Of a stretch of 64,000 nucleotides of DNA, positions 35,301 through 47,912 are shown one piece after another. The stretch is from Oxyruncus cristatus (lineage: Eukaryota > Chordata > Aves > Passeriformes > Cotingidae), in assembly GCA_013399855.1 (NCBI GenBank), contig VXAY01004089.1, positions 640,472 to 704,471 of the forward strand, given 5' to 3'. The first letter of the stretch is position 1; every line of letters begins with the position of its first letter. The position numbers were made by a program, and so were the translations under genes. Below the pieces are notes generated by a model. That model was not told the origin of the DNA. It searched no databases and was given only the letters and a program-made list of their open reading frames with translations.

Positions 35301-38300
35301 AGACTTCTCCTGCACCTTTGGAATCCTTTCTGTCCTCCCACAAAACACCACGCTTTGGGATTTAATTATTGTGCTAAAAATGTACCAATTCAGCCAGGAG
35401 ACTTTCCCAGCCAAACACACAACTTCTCTGCACTCCTGTAAATGCTTGGCTTTGTCCTAAGTTTTTAAAACTCATTTTTTTAAATTCATCTCAGTTCTCA
35501 AATAGCTTAATTGCATGAACAAATTGGATCTGTAGCTCTGTGGCTGTCAGGAAATTTACTGTGGAACTCACTTTGGTTGTCTCCTCCACTTTTGGCTGCT
35601 CAGATCTTAAAGTTTCCCCCAGAAAGTCAGGCTTAAGCAACAAGTTAGTTCCTGTCTTAAGTATTCTTGGCAGTTTAGCATTTCTTAAAAAACAGAAGCA
35701 GCCCAGGGCATTTGCTCCAAAAACATATTCTGGAAATGCTCTTTGATAAGCTCCACACAACTTGTGTCTATCATTTATTCACCTTAAAAGCTTGGTGGCC
35801 AAGGGTGATGCCCAGTGCTACTCCCCAGACCTTTAAACCTAATTCCACGCAGATCCTCATGCTGGACGCTCCCTGCTCGCCCTCATCCATCACCTCTACC
35901 AGAAAACAAAGTGGTTTGTATCATGTTCAAAACTCAAATATAAAACTCCCCAATTATCCAGCAAAACTTCTGAAGAATTGTGATTTTTTTAAGATTTATT
36001 TTATTTAAAGCCTGGCTGTGCTCCTAGTCAATAATTTTACTTGAGAGCTGGAACCATCAGGAGAAAGGACAAGTACATACTTGTTAATTCTTTTTAGATC
36101 AGCGCTGTTTCCAAGGGTCTGGTTTACAATGGGAATAAATAATTATGTCTAATTGCACAATTCCTGTTGAAAACAGCATTAAATGTTGAGTCATTTGTTG
36201 TCTGGGTGTCAGTGCCTGGAAATTTAACTGCCTAGACTTTTGCAGGAGATGGGAATTGTGTTTTCTGCTCAGGCCCTGCTGATCTGTTGCTAAGAAGAGG
36301 TTTTTTAAGTAACTTTTTAATAATTTCCCCTCCTTACCAGCCTCAGCCCACCCCACTGTATTTAGGGCACTGATGCTGGAATGGTGCAGGGCAACATGTT
36401 TGATTCCACATTTTTCCTAGATTAACCTTTGTCCTATCCTTCTCCTCTTGAATTTCACACCCAGGACCCTTGCAAGCACAAGGATGAGGTGCAGAGGATA
36501 TTTTCCTGGGTATTTGAGCCATAGGCCCAAAGGGATCTGAAGATCGGAGTTAGAATTTTTCTTTATTTTCCATTTTCTAGTGTTCCAGGTAAAATATGAT
36601 GAAACTTTTTGCCCTAAAGAAGTACTGAAAACGAGCCTTGAGTAGGATTTGGGAAAAGGCTATGTACTGAATTCCTCAGTCAGTGTTAAATAAGTGGATC
36701 AGAGTCCAGGAATTGGAGCGAGTTGGAAGCTCTCCCGAGCGGAGTGTGGCGTTTGGAGGTGATGCCAGGACTAAGGGGATGCTGCTGTTACTCTGTGTGG
36801 CTGGTTTCGGGTTGAACTGAAAGCCAGAGCTGCAAATGCCACCTCTGTGTCCCAGTGAAGGGCTTCCCTACCCCAGACTCCCAGGAGACTCTGCAGTTCA
36901 TCCCGTACCGGCAGCACGGGGAGAACCCGGCGGCTTTGGTGGCGCTGGAAGGGGAACCACTGCTGGGGAATGAGGATCCTGCTTAGTGTCCAGTGGGATT
37001 TGGCTCCTGTTTTCCCGGAATCCTGCAATCCCTGAGGTTGGAAAAGCCCTCCCAGCCCATGGATCCCCCCCTGTGCCCCATCCCCGCCCTGTCCCCCAGC
37101 CCAGAGCACTGAGTGCCACGGCCAGGCCTTCCTGGGACACCTCCAGGGCTGGGGACTCCAACAATCCCTTCCAATCAATGCCTGACCACCCTTCCCAGGA
37201 AGAAGTTTTCACTGGATTTTGCTCTCGGGTGACTTTGGCAGACCACTAAGGTTGCAGTTGCTTGGGGACCAAATTTATTCCTTATTTTTTATTATTTATT
37301 TTGCCATTCATTCGTCACAAAGAACACGCCAATAATATTTAATATTTACTGTGTTGTTTCCAAACAGATACAATTTTTATGCTGACTTTTCCCCTGATTT
37401 TAGCTGTAGCATGGAGTCACAGCAATAGAAATATTTATTTGACATCGAGACAGTGCATGTTGTGGGATGACTGTTTATTTTCATGACTACACACATCTTG
37501 TAGCACAAGTGGTTTAAAAATGATGGATGAAATTATCCCTGTGCCTTGAACCCAGCCTGGAGCTACAGCTCAGTCCAGGTGTGTTGCATGGTAAGATTTG
37601 GCTTTGTTTTATTCATACCCAATGTTTGATACATCAGCAAACATCCTGTAATTAATTAACTTCACTGCAGAGGGTCTGTTATTGATCCTGGTGGGAGCCT
37701 CATGTACAGCTCTTACTAACATCACTCTGAATTATTATTTAACTCTTATTTTTAAGAGTTAAAGCATTTCTACACCAATTCCTGCCTGTTCCATGGGTTA
37801 TAATTACTGCATATCTTCATTAGTCCATGTAATGTTTCCTACATGTGTTGCCCTGGTGACTCCTGGGTGACATAAACACCACCAAGAACAAACCCCTTGA
37901 ACTGCAGATTTTTTTTTGGTAATACTGCGTTGTGTTGGAAGAAAACTTATTAATAAATTGCCTCAAAGAATAAACTTCTCGTTAATATTTCATTGAATAT
38001 GTGTATAATGTGTATAACTCACTAAGTTCATGAATAACAGGGCTGGGTTCTGATGGGTCAGTATGAGCTTTTTATGCATTCGTGGGCTGATCATGATCCT
38101 TCCTTTGAGTTCAGGTAAGTTAAAGGGATACAATTTAATTTTGATTTTAAATAATAAACCCTAATAAATAATATTACTAAATAATGTATAAATAAATAAT
38201 AACATTATTTTAAAATGATTATAAAATAAACTAATGACTTCAATTGATTGTGTTTAAATTCCTGCCAAAAGTACTAAAAATGAAGTGGTTTTCTCTGGGA

Positions 38301-41300
38301 AGGGTTTCTGGGGATCCACCTCAGAGAACTGTTCCTTTATTAGTTTCAGTCTGTGCTTTCCCTGATTTCTGAAGTGAGTAAAGGGTATTAAAAATTAACC
38401 TTTTCAGTCCATGAATTAATCTGCAGTCTGTCGTCCTCGCCGATTTGTGCTGTACACATGAGCTTAGCAATCCTTGCCTGGCTGGTGATTGAAACCATGA
38501 CTTGTTCCTTCCTAATGCCCTTAGAATTTGTTCTTCCATCACTTCTTCGAAGATTATTTCCCCTTTTATTGCTGCTCTGTGTAATCCTATTTTGGGATGG
38601 CTTTTTATCCCTGTTTCATACTGGTTAGTGGAACAGCCAAATATGGGGTGTAGAAAGTTGCTGTGATTTGACGTGAGGCTTTTAGTGGCAAATAATTTAA
38701 TTTTTTTAGCATGAAGCAGTGATAGTTATTTATTGATAGGCCAAATACAAGTCCGTGGGTTAAGTAAATGCTTATACTTGGAAAAATGTTATTTCCATGC
38801 CCAAATATTCCAGGTTAGAGGCTGAAGGGGAGATACTGATCACCTCTTCCTTAATCTCAGGAAAGCACAGCGTGCAGCTCCATCCCAGCTACTTTGATGG
38901 AAAGCAAAGTGTCTTAATCTTCTTGATTTATTTTACTAATTCTTCCCTGGTGCTGCTTGTAATCCCAGATTAACGGCATTGTGTGCTAATTTTATTTTTA
39001 TAACTATCATGGAAATCTCATTAACTAAAGGAAACATCTAAAATGTCCTCAGGGCTTTATTTTCAAACAAATTATCACATCATTTAGCTCAGACAGTTCT
39101 CAGTTGTCCTCAGAAGACTCTTCCAGGCCTGGAGTTACTCCTGGCTGCCACACGTCGAGTCTGATCACTTGGTTCAATAAGAAAACCGTGTTTAAAGTAA
39201 GAAAAACGTGCTTAATTTGCAACTTCTGACTGTCTGTTGGAATTTAAGGTTTCCCTGAGTTCATCCTCGTGCTCTCACTGACAAAACTGATCTTAGTGCA
39301 AAGGAAAGTCGGTTCCCCATGACCAGGGAGCACCTCCGCTGTCGGCCGCTCTGGCATCTCACGCTCTCTCTTTCCAGCTTTTCAGGTCTGTGGAATCTTC
39401 TGGAAGCAGCAGCAGCTGCTCCCCCAGTGTTTTGAGTGGCATCCCAGAGGGAGGGGGGTTGTTACAGCCGTGCCAAAAGCACAGCAAGAAAACCAGGTTC
39501 GTGTTCAGGTGCCCAGAGCAGAAGCCAAGGCCGTGTCCCCGCCATCGGGGCTCCGACTGCACCCATGCAGGGCCATGGCTTTACCCCGAGGTACAAGAAC
39601 CTCAGCCAAGATTATCCCACCTTGTCCTGGTTCTCCATCACGGTTTGCTCATATGTTCCTCTGTCACCTCAGGATGCCAGGGAAAACCAGGTGGAATTTT
39701 AAGTTAAGAGTTAAATGTCGGCGCGGCCCCGTCGGTGAGAAGCTGCAGGTTACGTAAATCAAAGGTTTTTGGGGAACCACAGGAAACTTTCCCAGGACTT
39801 GAGTCCCTGCAAATGATATGTATTAGTATTCAGGTAACAGAAAATGAGGAAGAGTCAATGGACAACAAGGAAAAGACTTGGTTCAGTGGCTGCAGGGAGC
39901 TGATGCCACGACACTGAGCCAGGGCAGGGTGGGGCCTCAGCCATAGCCTCAGCAGCACAACAATTCCCTGGTGTCCCAGGGACAGAGGGCTGGGAAGGGA
40001 ATGCCCTGCACAGGAGGGACCTGTGGGTGAGGGTGGGCAGGGCTGGTGGTGCTGGGAGGAGGGAGGAGGGCGTGGATTTGGTACCAGGCAGGAAGAGGCA
40101 GCGATGGATCCAGCCGTGCTGGGTCTGCAGCCACCTCCTGCTCCAGGACCTGGGTCAGGAGCCACCTCCTGCTCCGGGGCCAAGGTCTGGGGGAGATGCA
40201 GAGGTTTTGTTCCCAAAGCCACTGGTGACATGTCCTCGCTCCCTGCAGCAGTTGGGCAGTCAGGAGGCTGATGCTCCCCGGGCTCAGGGGGCCTTGGGAC
40301 AGCATCCGTGCTGCTGGAGAAGCCCAGTTCCCATGTTCCATGCTTGGATGAGCCCGACTGCTGCTGGGTTGTGCCACTCTGGGCACCTCATGGCCCTGGG
40401 AAGCCACGGGAATGCTCCCAGAGCTGCCCTGGTACCACAGCACTTCCCCCAGCAGATCTGGACCTGTCCCCTGAAAGCTCAGCACTGCAGCAAGGGCTGC
40501 TCCAGCTTCTCCAAATCCCAGTCCCTGAGTGTTTCCCAGCCATCCTGAGGGCAGTGTGGTGGTAATGGGCCCCATCACACCAGGAGAGGTGAATCCAGCC
40601 ACTGCTGGGGTGTGTTTTAAGGAAATCTTAACGTAGTAGAGATGACTCATGAATATTAATAGTTTGTAGTACCTTGGTGACGATGTGACTGCTTGTGAGA
40701 TGCTGCTGGAAATATATGGGATGGAGACAGGGCATTGATTCCTTCCAGGATGAGGGGGGTCATCCAAACAGCTTTTAAATAATGGCTGTGGAGGAATTAA
40801 GACCAGTTTAATCCCACTAAATAATACTCCTAATGATAAACCATTAAAATCAAGTTGACTTTTAGATTCTTGCAATTGTATGAGACAAGGTGATTACACT
40901 CAACATCAGTATTGATAATCATTAAAATAGATTAAAGTATCGACTGGGAAATAAGAAACGCTGGTTGACTCTGCAGAAGTGCTGGTTTGACTCTAGAGCA
41001 GCAGGTCCTCCTGCTCCCAGGAACTTGTGCTGCTCCCGGGAGGTTCAGACACCAGGTCCTGTTCTCATGAGCATCATGTGCCTCAAAATGAACAACCCTT
41101 GAAACAGAATATTTTATGTTTAAATGTCTTTGGAGGATGGGTTGCAGACTTAAGGAGGAGAGAATTTTGTCTGACTTTCTGGTGGCCCACAGGTTTGTAC
41201 CCTCCCCTGCCTGGAGGCCCAAGCTGGAGAAGGTCCGAACACGGGGAAATGAGCTTTTATTTCCTTCAGCAGGGAGCCTGAACTTTCTCCTCCCAAAGGA

Positions 41301-41394
41301 AATCCTTGTAGATATGGCCCAAAGTGACTGACCTAGGGAAGGGCTCTGTTCTCCTGGGGAAGCTGAACACATGGAGCTGCCCAAGCCACTTAGG
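32321..41394. other. Intergenic region, no gene recognised
   Basis: No exon with family resemblance is visible. The content is mostly AT-rich (notably 37260-38240), with a G-run at 32546-32554, an AT dinucleotide patch near 32960, and one CR1 fragment (about 37015-37205). ORFs of 60-300 codons at 39-41 kb lack homology, splice support or a start context, and look like chance frames in GC-rich DNA. Confidence 0.5.
37015..37205 (-). mobile_element. Diverged CR1 LINE fragment
   Basis: GCAATCCCTGAGGTTGGAAA and CTTCCTGGGACACCTCCAGG, followed by GGCTGGGGACTCCAACAATC and TGCCTGACCACCCTTCCCAG, fit an antisense CR1 end of a CpG-rich subfamily. Confidence 0.65.
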
Positions 41395-41505
41395 GGACCA
41401 TGGGTGGGCCTGAGGTAGCCCCTAAACCCACCAGTCCATGGGGTTGGAACGAGATGGTCTTTAGGGCCCTTCCAACCCAAACCACTCTGTGATTCTGTGA
41501 TAGTG
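41395..41505 (+). mobile_element. CR1 LINE tail
   Basis: CCATGGGGTTGGAACGAGAT, GGTCTTTAGGGCCCTTCCAA, CCCAAACCACTCTGTGATTC, TGTGAT. The last 65 bases are clear; the left part is uncertain. Confidence 0.85.
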
Positions 41506-41571
41506 GGAAGGAGCAGAGAAGCCCAGAAAGGGGGTGTAATGCTGGGGGAGAGGAGAGGGAGGTGTGGATGA

Positions 41572-41589
41572 GGGGAGGGGAGGGGAGGG
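41572..41589 (+). repeat. G-rich run with G-quadruplex potential
   Basis: Three GGGGA units followed by GGG, within a wider purine tract (41540-41590), directly after a CR1 tail. Four G-runs separated by single A residues satisfy the standard quadruplex pattern. Confidence 0.8.
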
Positions 41590-42509
41590 AAGACCCCCTC
41601 ATCAGAAGTGATCTTTTGTTGCCAGAGGCAGCACTTCTCCCTGAGGGACTGGCCAGAACTCCAGAGCTTGATGTTAAAAATACCTTCCCCATCAAGGAGT
41701 GCAGGTGAGTGTCAATGATGCAGGAGAACTCTTGGGCACGTTGGAGGAAGAATTGTTCAAAGAGGCTTCTTGGAAATGGAACATCCCTCTCCAGAGCTCC
41801 CTGGGAGGCACCTTGTCCTCTGCCAGAGTCTGCTGTGCTGGGGGTGCCCCGATGAAATGTGGCTGCAGCTTTGCCGTGGGGGTATTGAACACTCACTTGT
41901 CTGTGCCTTCACTTGCAAAGGGCTTTGTAAAATTGATTACTGCTCTGGCTCAAGTTATTGTGTGACCCTGTAAATACCGAGCCAGGACGGGCATTTTATG
42001 ATGTCTGACTTCCCTACAATATTTTTTTATTAAGTAAACGGTAATGGAAATATTGGGTTTTCATTCCTCGCTTGCTTCTTTCCCAACAACTGCCAGTAAA
42101 TCAAAGTTGCAAAAAGCTGTCTCCCTTCCATGCTGGCAGAGCTCACGGCAGCCCGGTGGTCACTCCTTTGGGAGATGATATCCCCTCATTTCTGGGCACT
42201 CAGCAGACTCCAGTGCTGATGGATTGACACTCCCAGCTCTTGGAAATAGTGCAGGGGAGCATTTGCAGCAGAGAAATGCCCATATTTTAAGGTAAGGACT
42301 GGCAGCTGCAGCAACGCCAATTTGCTGAGGTACAAAAATGCCATGCTGAGAAAGCAAGGAAGTATTTCTTCCCCTCTTCTCCCGGCATCTGGGTTTGTCC
42401 CTGTTTGTCCCCACACATCAGTGGGACGGTGCAGAAACCCACTGTGAGCCCCTGGCCATGGGGCCAGCAGGGCCAGGCTTGGGCCATCTAAGGACACACA
42501 GCTGGATGG

Positions 42510-42668
42510 TTTGACACCTTCTGGGGCAGTTTGATCTCTTCTGCAGGGATTTGATCCCTTCTGGGGAGGTTTGATTTAACCTGGGGTGGTTTGATCCCTT
42601 CCGGGGCAGTTCGATCTCTTTTGGAGTGATCTGTTCCTTTTTGGGGTGATTTGAGCCCTTCTGGGGAG
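42510..42668 (+). repeat. About 21-bp minisatellite
   Basis: About eight diverged units based on TTTGATCCCTTCTGGGG(C/A)(A/G)G follow one another. Because most units are a multiple of three, the minus strand stays open with a 7-residue motif (for example RDQIPAEEIKLPQ). Spacing varies by 1-2 bases between some units. Confidence 0.85.
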
Positions 42669-44014
42669 CCCCTCGGGTGCCGGGCCTGGCCGGGGTTCTG
42701 TGGCAGCTCCGATCCTTCATCCCCACCCTCCGGACCGTTCCCAGCAGATGGAGCAGTTGCTGTTCCAGCGCTGCCGAGCCGGGAAAGCCCAAACCCTGCG
42801 GGCTCCGAGGGGCTGCAGCCCCAGCGCCGGGAGGGACCCGCTGGTCTTGTCTTTAGTCCCGGGTGTAAATCTGCCCCCGAGCCATGAGAACCAAACCCCA
42901 GCTCCTGTTCTTTTAGCCTTTCACCTTTTTTTTTCCCCCTGGCAGCCCCTGCTTTCCAAGCGTGCCCAAAGTCTGTCCGTGTCTCCCCCAACTTCGCCTG
43001 ATTTCAGCTGGGCACGGGGGCTGGAGCTTTTTTAGCAAACTCCTTTCTCCCGGTTTGCCCAAAGCACCGAACAGACGATTACAATCCTGCAACAATTAAA
43101 AGCAAAACGTGACCCAGCTGGGGCTGGGGGGGCCTTTCCCAGGTGGGAGCAAGTGCTGTGCTGCCCACACAACCAACACCTCTCTCCCTGTGTGGGGCTA
43201 CTTTCGTGATAACCAGGAGAGCCAAAACTTGAGAGGTTTCCATCTGAGCTCCTGGAGGTGAACCTTGGGGTCCAGGTACCCCCAAAAGCTGGAAGGCTCA
43301 GCCTGAGCTCCAGATGTTGCAGCTCTGGTGAAATACAAAGGTGTGGTTTATTACTGCATGCAGCATAATCTGTTTTTACATTGAGAGTAATATTATGTTG
43401 CTTAATCAGATCTCATTTGTTATTTATTGCTTTCTCTCCCTGCACAGATGTGGATGCTTCACCCTCTCCTGGTGGATAATCCCTGTGGTTTTCCTGGTAG
43501 TCACCCAGCAGTGCTCCCACCCTGGGGCTGGAGGGATGGGATGGGGTGAAGTCTCTGCAAAGAAAACAAATGTTTTTTTGCCTGTTTGTGCCTAGAAACA
43601 GTAACATCTACAAAGGGTGAGCTCGGAGGAGCTGGGCTGGCTGGCAGCAGAATGGGAGCCAGGGCTTTTCCTGGCAGATGAAATGTTTGGATATCGAGCT
43701 GCTGCTGCTGCAAAGGACTCGCCAAAAGGATGCTGTTGACCCCAAAACTCACTGTTGCTTGTGCAGGTAACTCTCCCATGCCTACCTGCTGTCTTTTCCT
43801 GGTGCTGCCATGGGAGAGGCAGGGCAGGCAAAGCCACTCACAGGCTCCTGCTGTGTTGCCTGGCCATGAAAATACAGATTTAGGTGCTGCTAAAGTACAA
43901 ATCTCGCTGCTCAGTGCAAGAACCTGCAGCACAAGCACTTTCCTTGCCACCCTCCCTGCCCAGCAGCCTTCCAGAGCTCAAGGAGTATTTGGGCAGTTCT
44001 CTCAGACACATGAT

Positions 44015-44065
44015 GGGATTTTGGGGGTGACCTGTGCACGGCCAGGAGTTGGACTTGACCATCCT
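44015..44065 (+). mobile_element. Possible short CR1 tail
   Basis: ACCTGTGCACGGCCAGGAGT followed by TGGACTTGACCATCCTATTG resembles the CR1 tail 'ggccaggagttggactcgatgatcc' but lacks the terminal repeats. Confidence 0.5.
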
Positions 44066-45486
44066 ATTGACTGTAACACACGATCCAGTTGTCTCAGCCT
44101 TCTCCTCCCCGTCTTCCCCGTGCCCACACTCATCAGTTCCATTTCCCTAAGCACAACAGACACATTATTTTAGTTGTGTTTTGGATCCCGACACAACCGA
44201 CAACAAATTTAACACAACCCCGGCAGCTGCAGCACCACGTGAAGGTGCCCCAAGCACAAAGCTGGAGACAGCTTTTATTTTAGACCCTCTTTATCCAATA
44301 TTCCATTTTATACTTAAAAGCAGGTGTATGATGGGGACATATTAAGTGTTGACCCTCTTGGTCAACTGTCTGCTAATGTGATTTCTGGTGGAAAATCTGA
44401 ATTCTTGTAACTTTATGTAAAAGTGCTGTCACAAACCCTGGCAAGTTTTCAGTGTGATGAGACCCTTGGGGGAAAAAAAAAATAAGGGAGACTTTTGTTG
44501 CGCTGTAGTTACTGCTGCCTTCTGAAAGGAGACCTTTAAGGCTCAGGAGCAGCTCTGCCTGTGTTCTGAGTGGCTGGGATGGCTCCTGCAGGGAAGGCAG
44601 CCCTGACAGTGATGGATAACTCCACGACTTCTCGGCAGCTGCCTGGGCTCATCCTGCCTTTGCTCTCTGTTTGTCTCAGGTTTTCCACTTGGGACCACGC
44701 TCAGCTTTGCACATGCCCTGCCTGCCTCCCTCCCCCACCATGGGCAGCACGGGGAGGGCAGCACTTTCCCTGCAGCCCCCCAGCCCCTGGGCAGCCCCCT
44801 CAAACCACCCAGGAAAGCACCCAGGCAGCCCTTGTGGGCAAGGTTTTGCTCTGGCAAAACAAGTGAACTGGGGTGAAAGAAGGCTGGGAGCTCAGGGAGG
44901 GGGTTATTTGTCAGTGACCCCACGTGTGTGTGTCAGAGAAACCGTTTGCAAACAACGCTGGGAGCAGCAAACCTTTGAGGAGCCGGCTGCTCATCCACAA
45001 ACCCCTTTGGGTAAAGACCTGACCCCACCAGGACATCCCCTGGGCCCCTGGTCCTGCCAGCTGCCCTGTCTGATACCACAGGGCTTCCCACCATCTCTTG
45101 TCCAGGACTTTTTCCCCCAGATCCAAGTTCTTTGTTCATTTTTTTCTTGAAATATTTTAATCAAATCACTGCTCTAATATAAAAAGACTTTCCTTGACAG
45201 CTCTGTTACTTGTATACACTCACTGATCTCATTCAGGTGACCTGGTGGTAGCCAGGAAATGAGTGTGTGAGGCAGGGAGGATTTCAGGGGTTGGTTTGGT
45301 GTGTCTGAGGTCTTGGAGAGGGGACAGGTGAGTGTTTTGGCCATACTGCCTGAGTAATAAACCAGTTATAGACATGGGAGACTTGGTGAAATCATCTTCA
45401 TTCAAAAGGAATTGGCGAGGCTTGAAAGAGGAAAGAAGAGGATTGATGGGAAGTGGAGGGAAGGTGCTGAGACAGAAGGTGTCACC

Positions 45487-45550
45487 CTTGAGGTTACCCT
45501 TGAAGTTGTCCTTGAGGTTGTCCTGTGGTTATCCGTGAGGTTGTCCTGGC
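45487..45550 (+). repeat. 12-bp minisatellite
   Basis: About five units of TTGAGGTTGTCC with small changes (TTGAGGTTACCC, TTGAAGTTGTCC, TTGAGGTTGTCC, an 11-bp variant, GTGAGGTTGTCC). Confidence 0.85.
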
Positions 45551-46304
45551 TGGATCCCCAGCTGGGGGAAGCCCAGCAGGGGTGTCCCCTGGGTGTCCCT
45601 CCAGCCCTTCCTCATCCCGTGGGCAGGGCACCCGTGTTCACCCTCCAGTGACCAACCCCCTCAGCGGAGTCGTCAGGAAAATACCTGATGCCAGTTCTTC
45701 TGTCCCACGAAGGGCAGGTGTTCCAGGGCAAGCCCACCTCTAATTAATAGCAGGATTTGTTTAAAGGAATCAATGTCTGTCCTTGACCTCAAGGCACAAT
45801 GGAAGCTATTAGTGTATCGCCAGACCTGAAATGAGCTGTGATACGTGAGAGGCAAACCACTGATATCGAACCCAGCAACACAGAGGAGAGTCTGTTATTC
45901 CATCCAAGGAAGGCTGTGTGGTTCTATTTAAATACTCCAGCTGCCAAAGGCTGCAAGGGAGGGCTTTTCCACGGCTAATTTGCTGAGAAGCGTGGAGGAG
46001 GCTGAGGCAGGGCCCAGCATCTCTCCCAGGCAGCAAAAGTTGTTTTGGAGTGAGGAGCTCTGCTGGGGGTGATGAAGATAATTCACTCACTGGATACTGG
46101 AAATAGTGGCTGCAGGAATATAAGAAATACATCTCAGATATAAATGTGAGAGGGAAAGGTAAAAAGGAGGCAGAAGATACAGTGAAGGTCTGCAGTCCCA
46201 TCCTGGGGTCTGTGGCGGTGTCACCCCTGTCGTGCAGGGCAGGGGATGTGCCCAAGGCACAATGATCAGTGAAAGAGCAGAGGGTTGGACCTCTGAATGA
46301 ATCC

Positions 46305-46430
46305 ATCAGAGATTCATTTAGGTTGGAACAGCCCTCTGAGACCTTGGAGTCCAACCATTCCCCCAGCACTGCCACCACTAACCCACGTCCCCAGGTGCCA
46401 CATCCACGTGGCTTTAGAGCACTTCCCACC
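46305..46430 (-). mobile_element. CR1 LINE fragment, different subfamily
   Basis: GATTCATTTAGGTTGGAACA, GCCCTCTGAGACCTTGGAGT, CCAACCATTCCCCCAGCACT, GCCACCACTAACCCACGTCC fit the antisense 'catttaggttggaaaagacc' CR1 subtype. Confidence 0.8.
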
Positions 46431-47789
46431 CGGAGCAGTCCGGACTCAGGGAGTGCCTGCAGCGGGAGCAGCAAACCCGGAGCTGTGACAGCTGCCTGCA
46501 GCCTTGGCCTCACAACGTGCTGCTAATTAGCGGCAAGTTTGGAAGGCTCCTGGAGCACATGGGTAAGTAACCAGGATCCGGGAGCGATACAGGGGCTGTC
46601 AATGCTGCTTTTATGTTCAGCAAAGCCTGTACTGTGCTGTGGGTCAATGAGAAGCTGGGAGGGGTGAGGGCTGGTCAATACTCATGGCCCAAGGTCTGCA
46701 GAAATCTCCATAATCCAGCTCTGGGTTCTGCAGGGACGGGAATGCTGAGAGGAGGCAGCACCACCCCGGGCAGTCACGGGTTTGCTGCACCATAAACATC
46801 ATCATTACAGGGGCACCTTTATGCTTTCCTGTTGTTTGTTTGAGAACAAAGAAAAACCACCCCAAAAGGGCAAGAATTAGGAAAAGAAGGAGCTCTGCTG
46901 GTACTGGTTGTGCCCTCGGTCAGGCTGGTTCCCTGTGAGTGCTTCCTTCAGTCACTGGCATTGTTTCCACGGGTCTGTCCTATATTCTTGTGGGGTTGTC
47001 CAGGACTTTTTCCCCCCAGTTCTGTTTAAATTCTTTGTTTGTTTTTATAAATTCACTTCTATAATATAGAAAGACTTTTCTTGCCAGCTTTGCACTGCCT
47101 GTATGAACTCCCTGCTTTCATTAAGGTGGCAGCAAGGGGCACGGGGGCAGTTTCCCTCTCCTTGCAAACCTTCCCTCCAGGAATGCTCTCCTGGCTCTGG
47201 CTGCTGCACAGCACGAGGGTTTTTCAGTTCCAGTCCCAAAGGTAAAGTTGTTAGAGAATGCTTGATCATTCCTCTTTAGTCTAAATTAATTAAACGACAC
47301 AGCATCTATTGTATGAAACAAATGGGGATCATTTCACAGGGTGCAGTGTACACAGCGATTAGAATGTGTGATCTTCCCGGAGAAATACGAGGAAACAATG
47401 TCCTGTGCAGGAGCAGGGCTGGCACTCCCCTCCCTGCCATACATCTCCCTGTTAGGGGGTGGTGCAGTGGAATCCCAGCCCCGATAACCAGCACGACAGA
47501 CGTGCAATCCAGGGCGATGTAAAGCCTTGTAAGCACCGGCTGCACGTGGCCATCCTTCACCCCAAACACGGGGGAATCCCCAGCATTCCCGTGCTCCTGG
47601 CAGCCAACGAAAGCTGGTGGAAGTGCAGCCCATCAGCACATGAGCACCCAAACACTGCTCGTGTCTCCAGTCCGTGTTAAATCCCCGCACAACCCGAGCC
47701 CCGGCCATCCCCCCCAAATTTATCACACCTGTATCACAAAGCAAGTCTGGTTTGCTGAGGGTTCCTCCCTGGCTGCCTCCCAGCCAGCA

Positions 47790-47912
47790 GCACAGAATCA
47801 TGGAATGGTTTGGCTCCGAAGGGAACTTAAAGCTCATCTCATCCCAAGCCCTGCCATGGGCAGGGACACCTTCCGTAGACCAGGTTGCTCAGGAGCAACC
47901 TGTATCCTTTGA
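47790..47912 (-). mobile_element. CR1 LINE 3' fragment
   Basis: CACAGAATCATGGAATGGTT, AGCCCTGCCATGGGCAGGGA, CACCTTCCGTAGACCAGGTT, ending at an inverted duplicate of GGTTGCTC/GAGCAACC. Confidence 0.9.

Noticed and set aside
39949..40875. A 308-codon minus-strand ORF and overlapping ORFs on the plus strand
   Set aside because: Moderately GC-rich DNA with frames open on both strands, no domain, no splice context and proline/serine-rich low-complexity translation. Most likely chance.
45809..46513. 234-codon minus-strand ORF
   Set aside because: Overlaps a CR1 fragment at one end and has no recognisable domain or splice structure.
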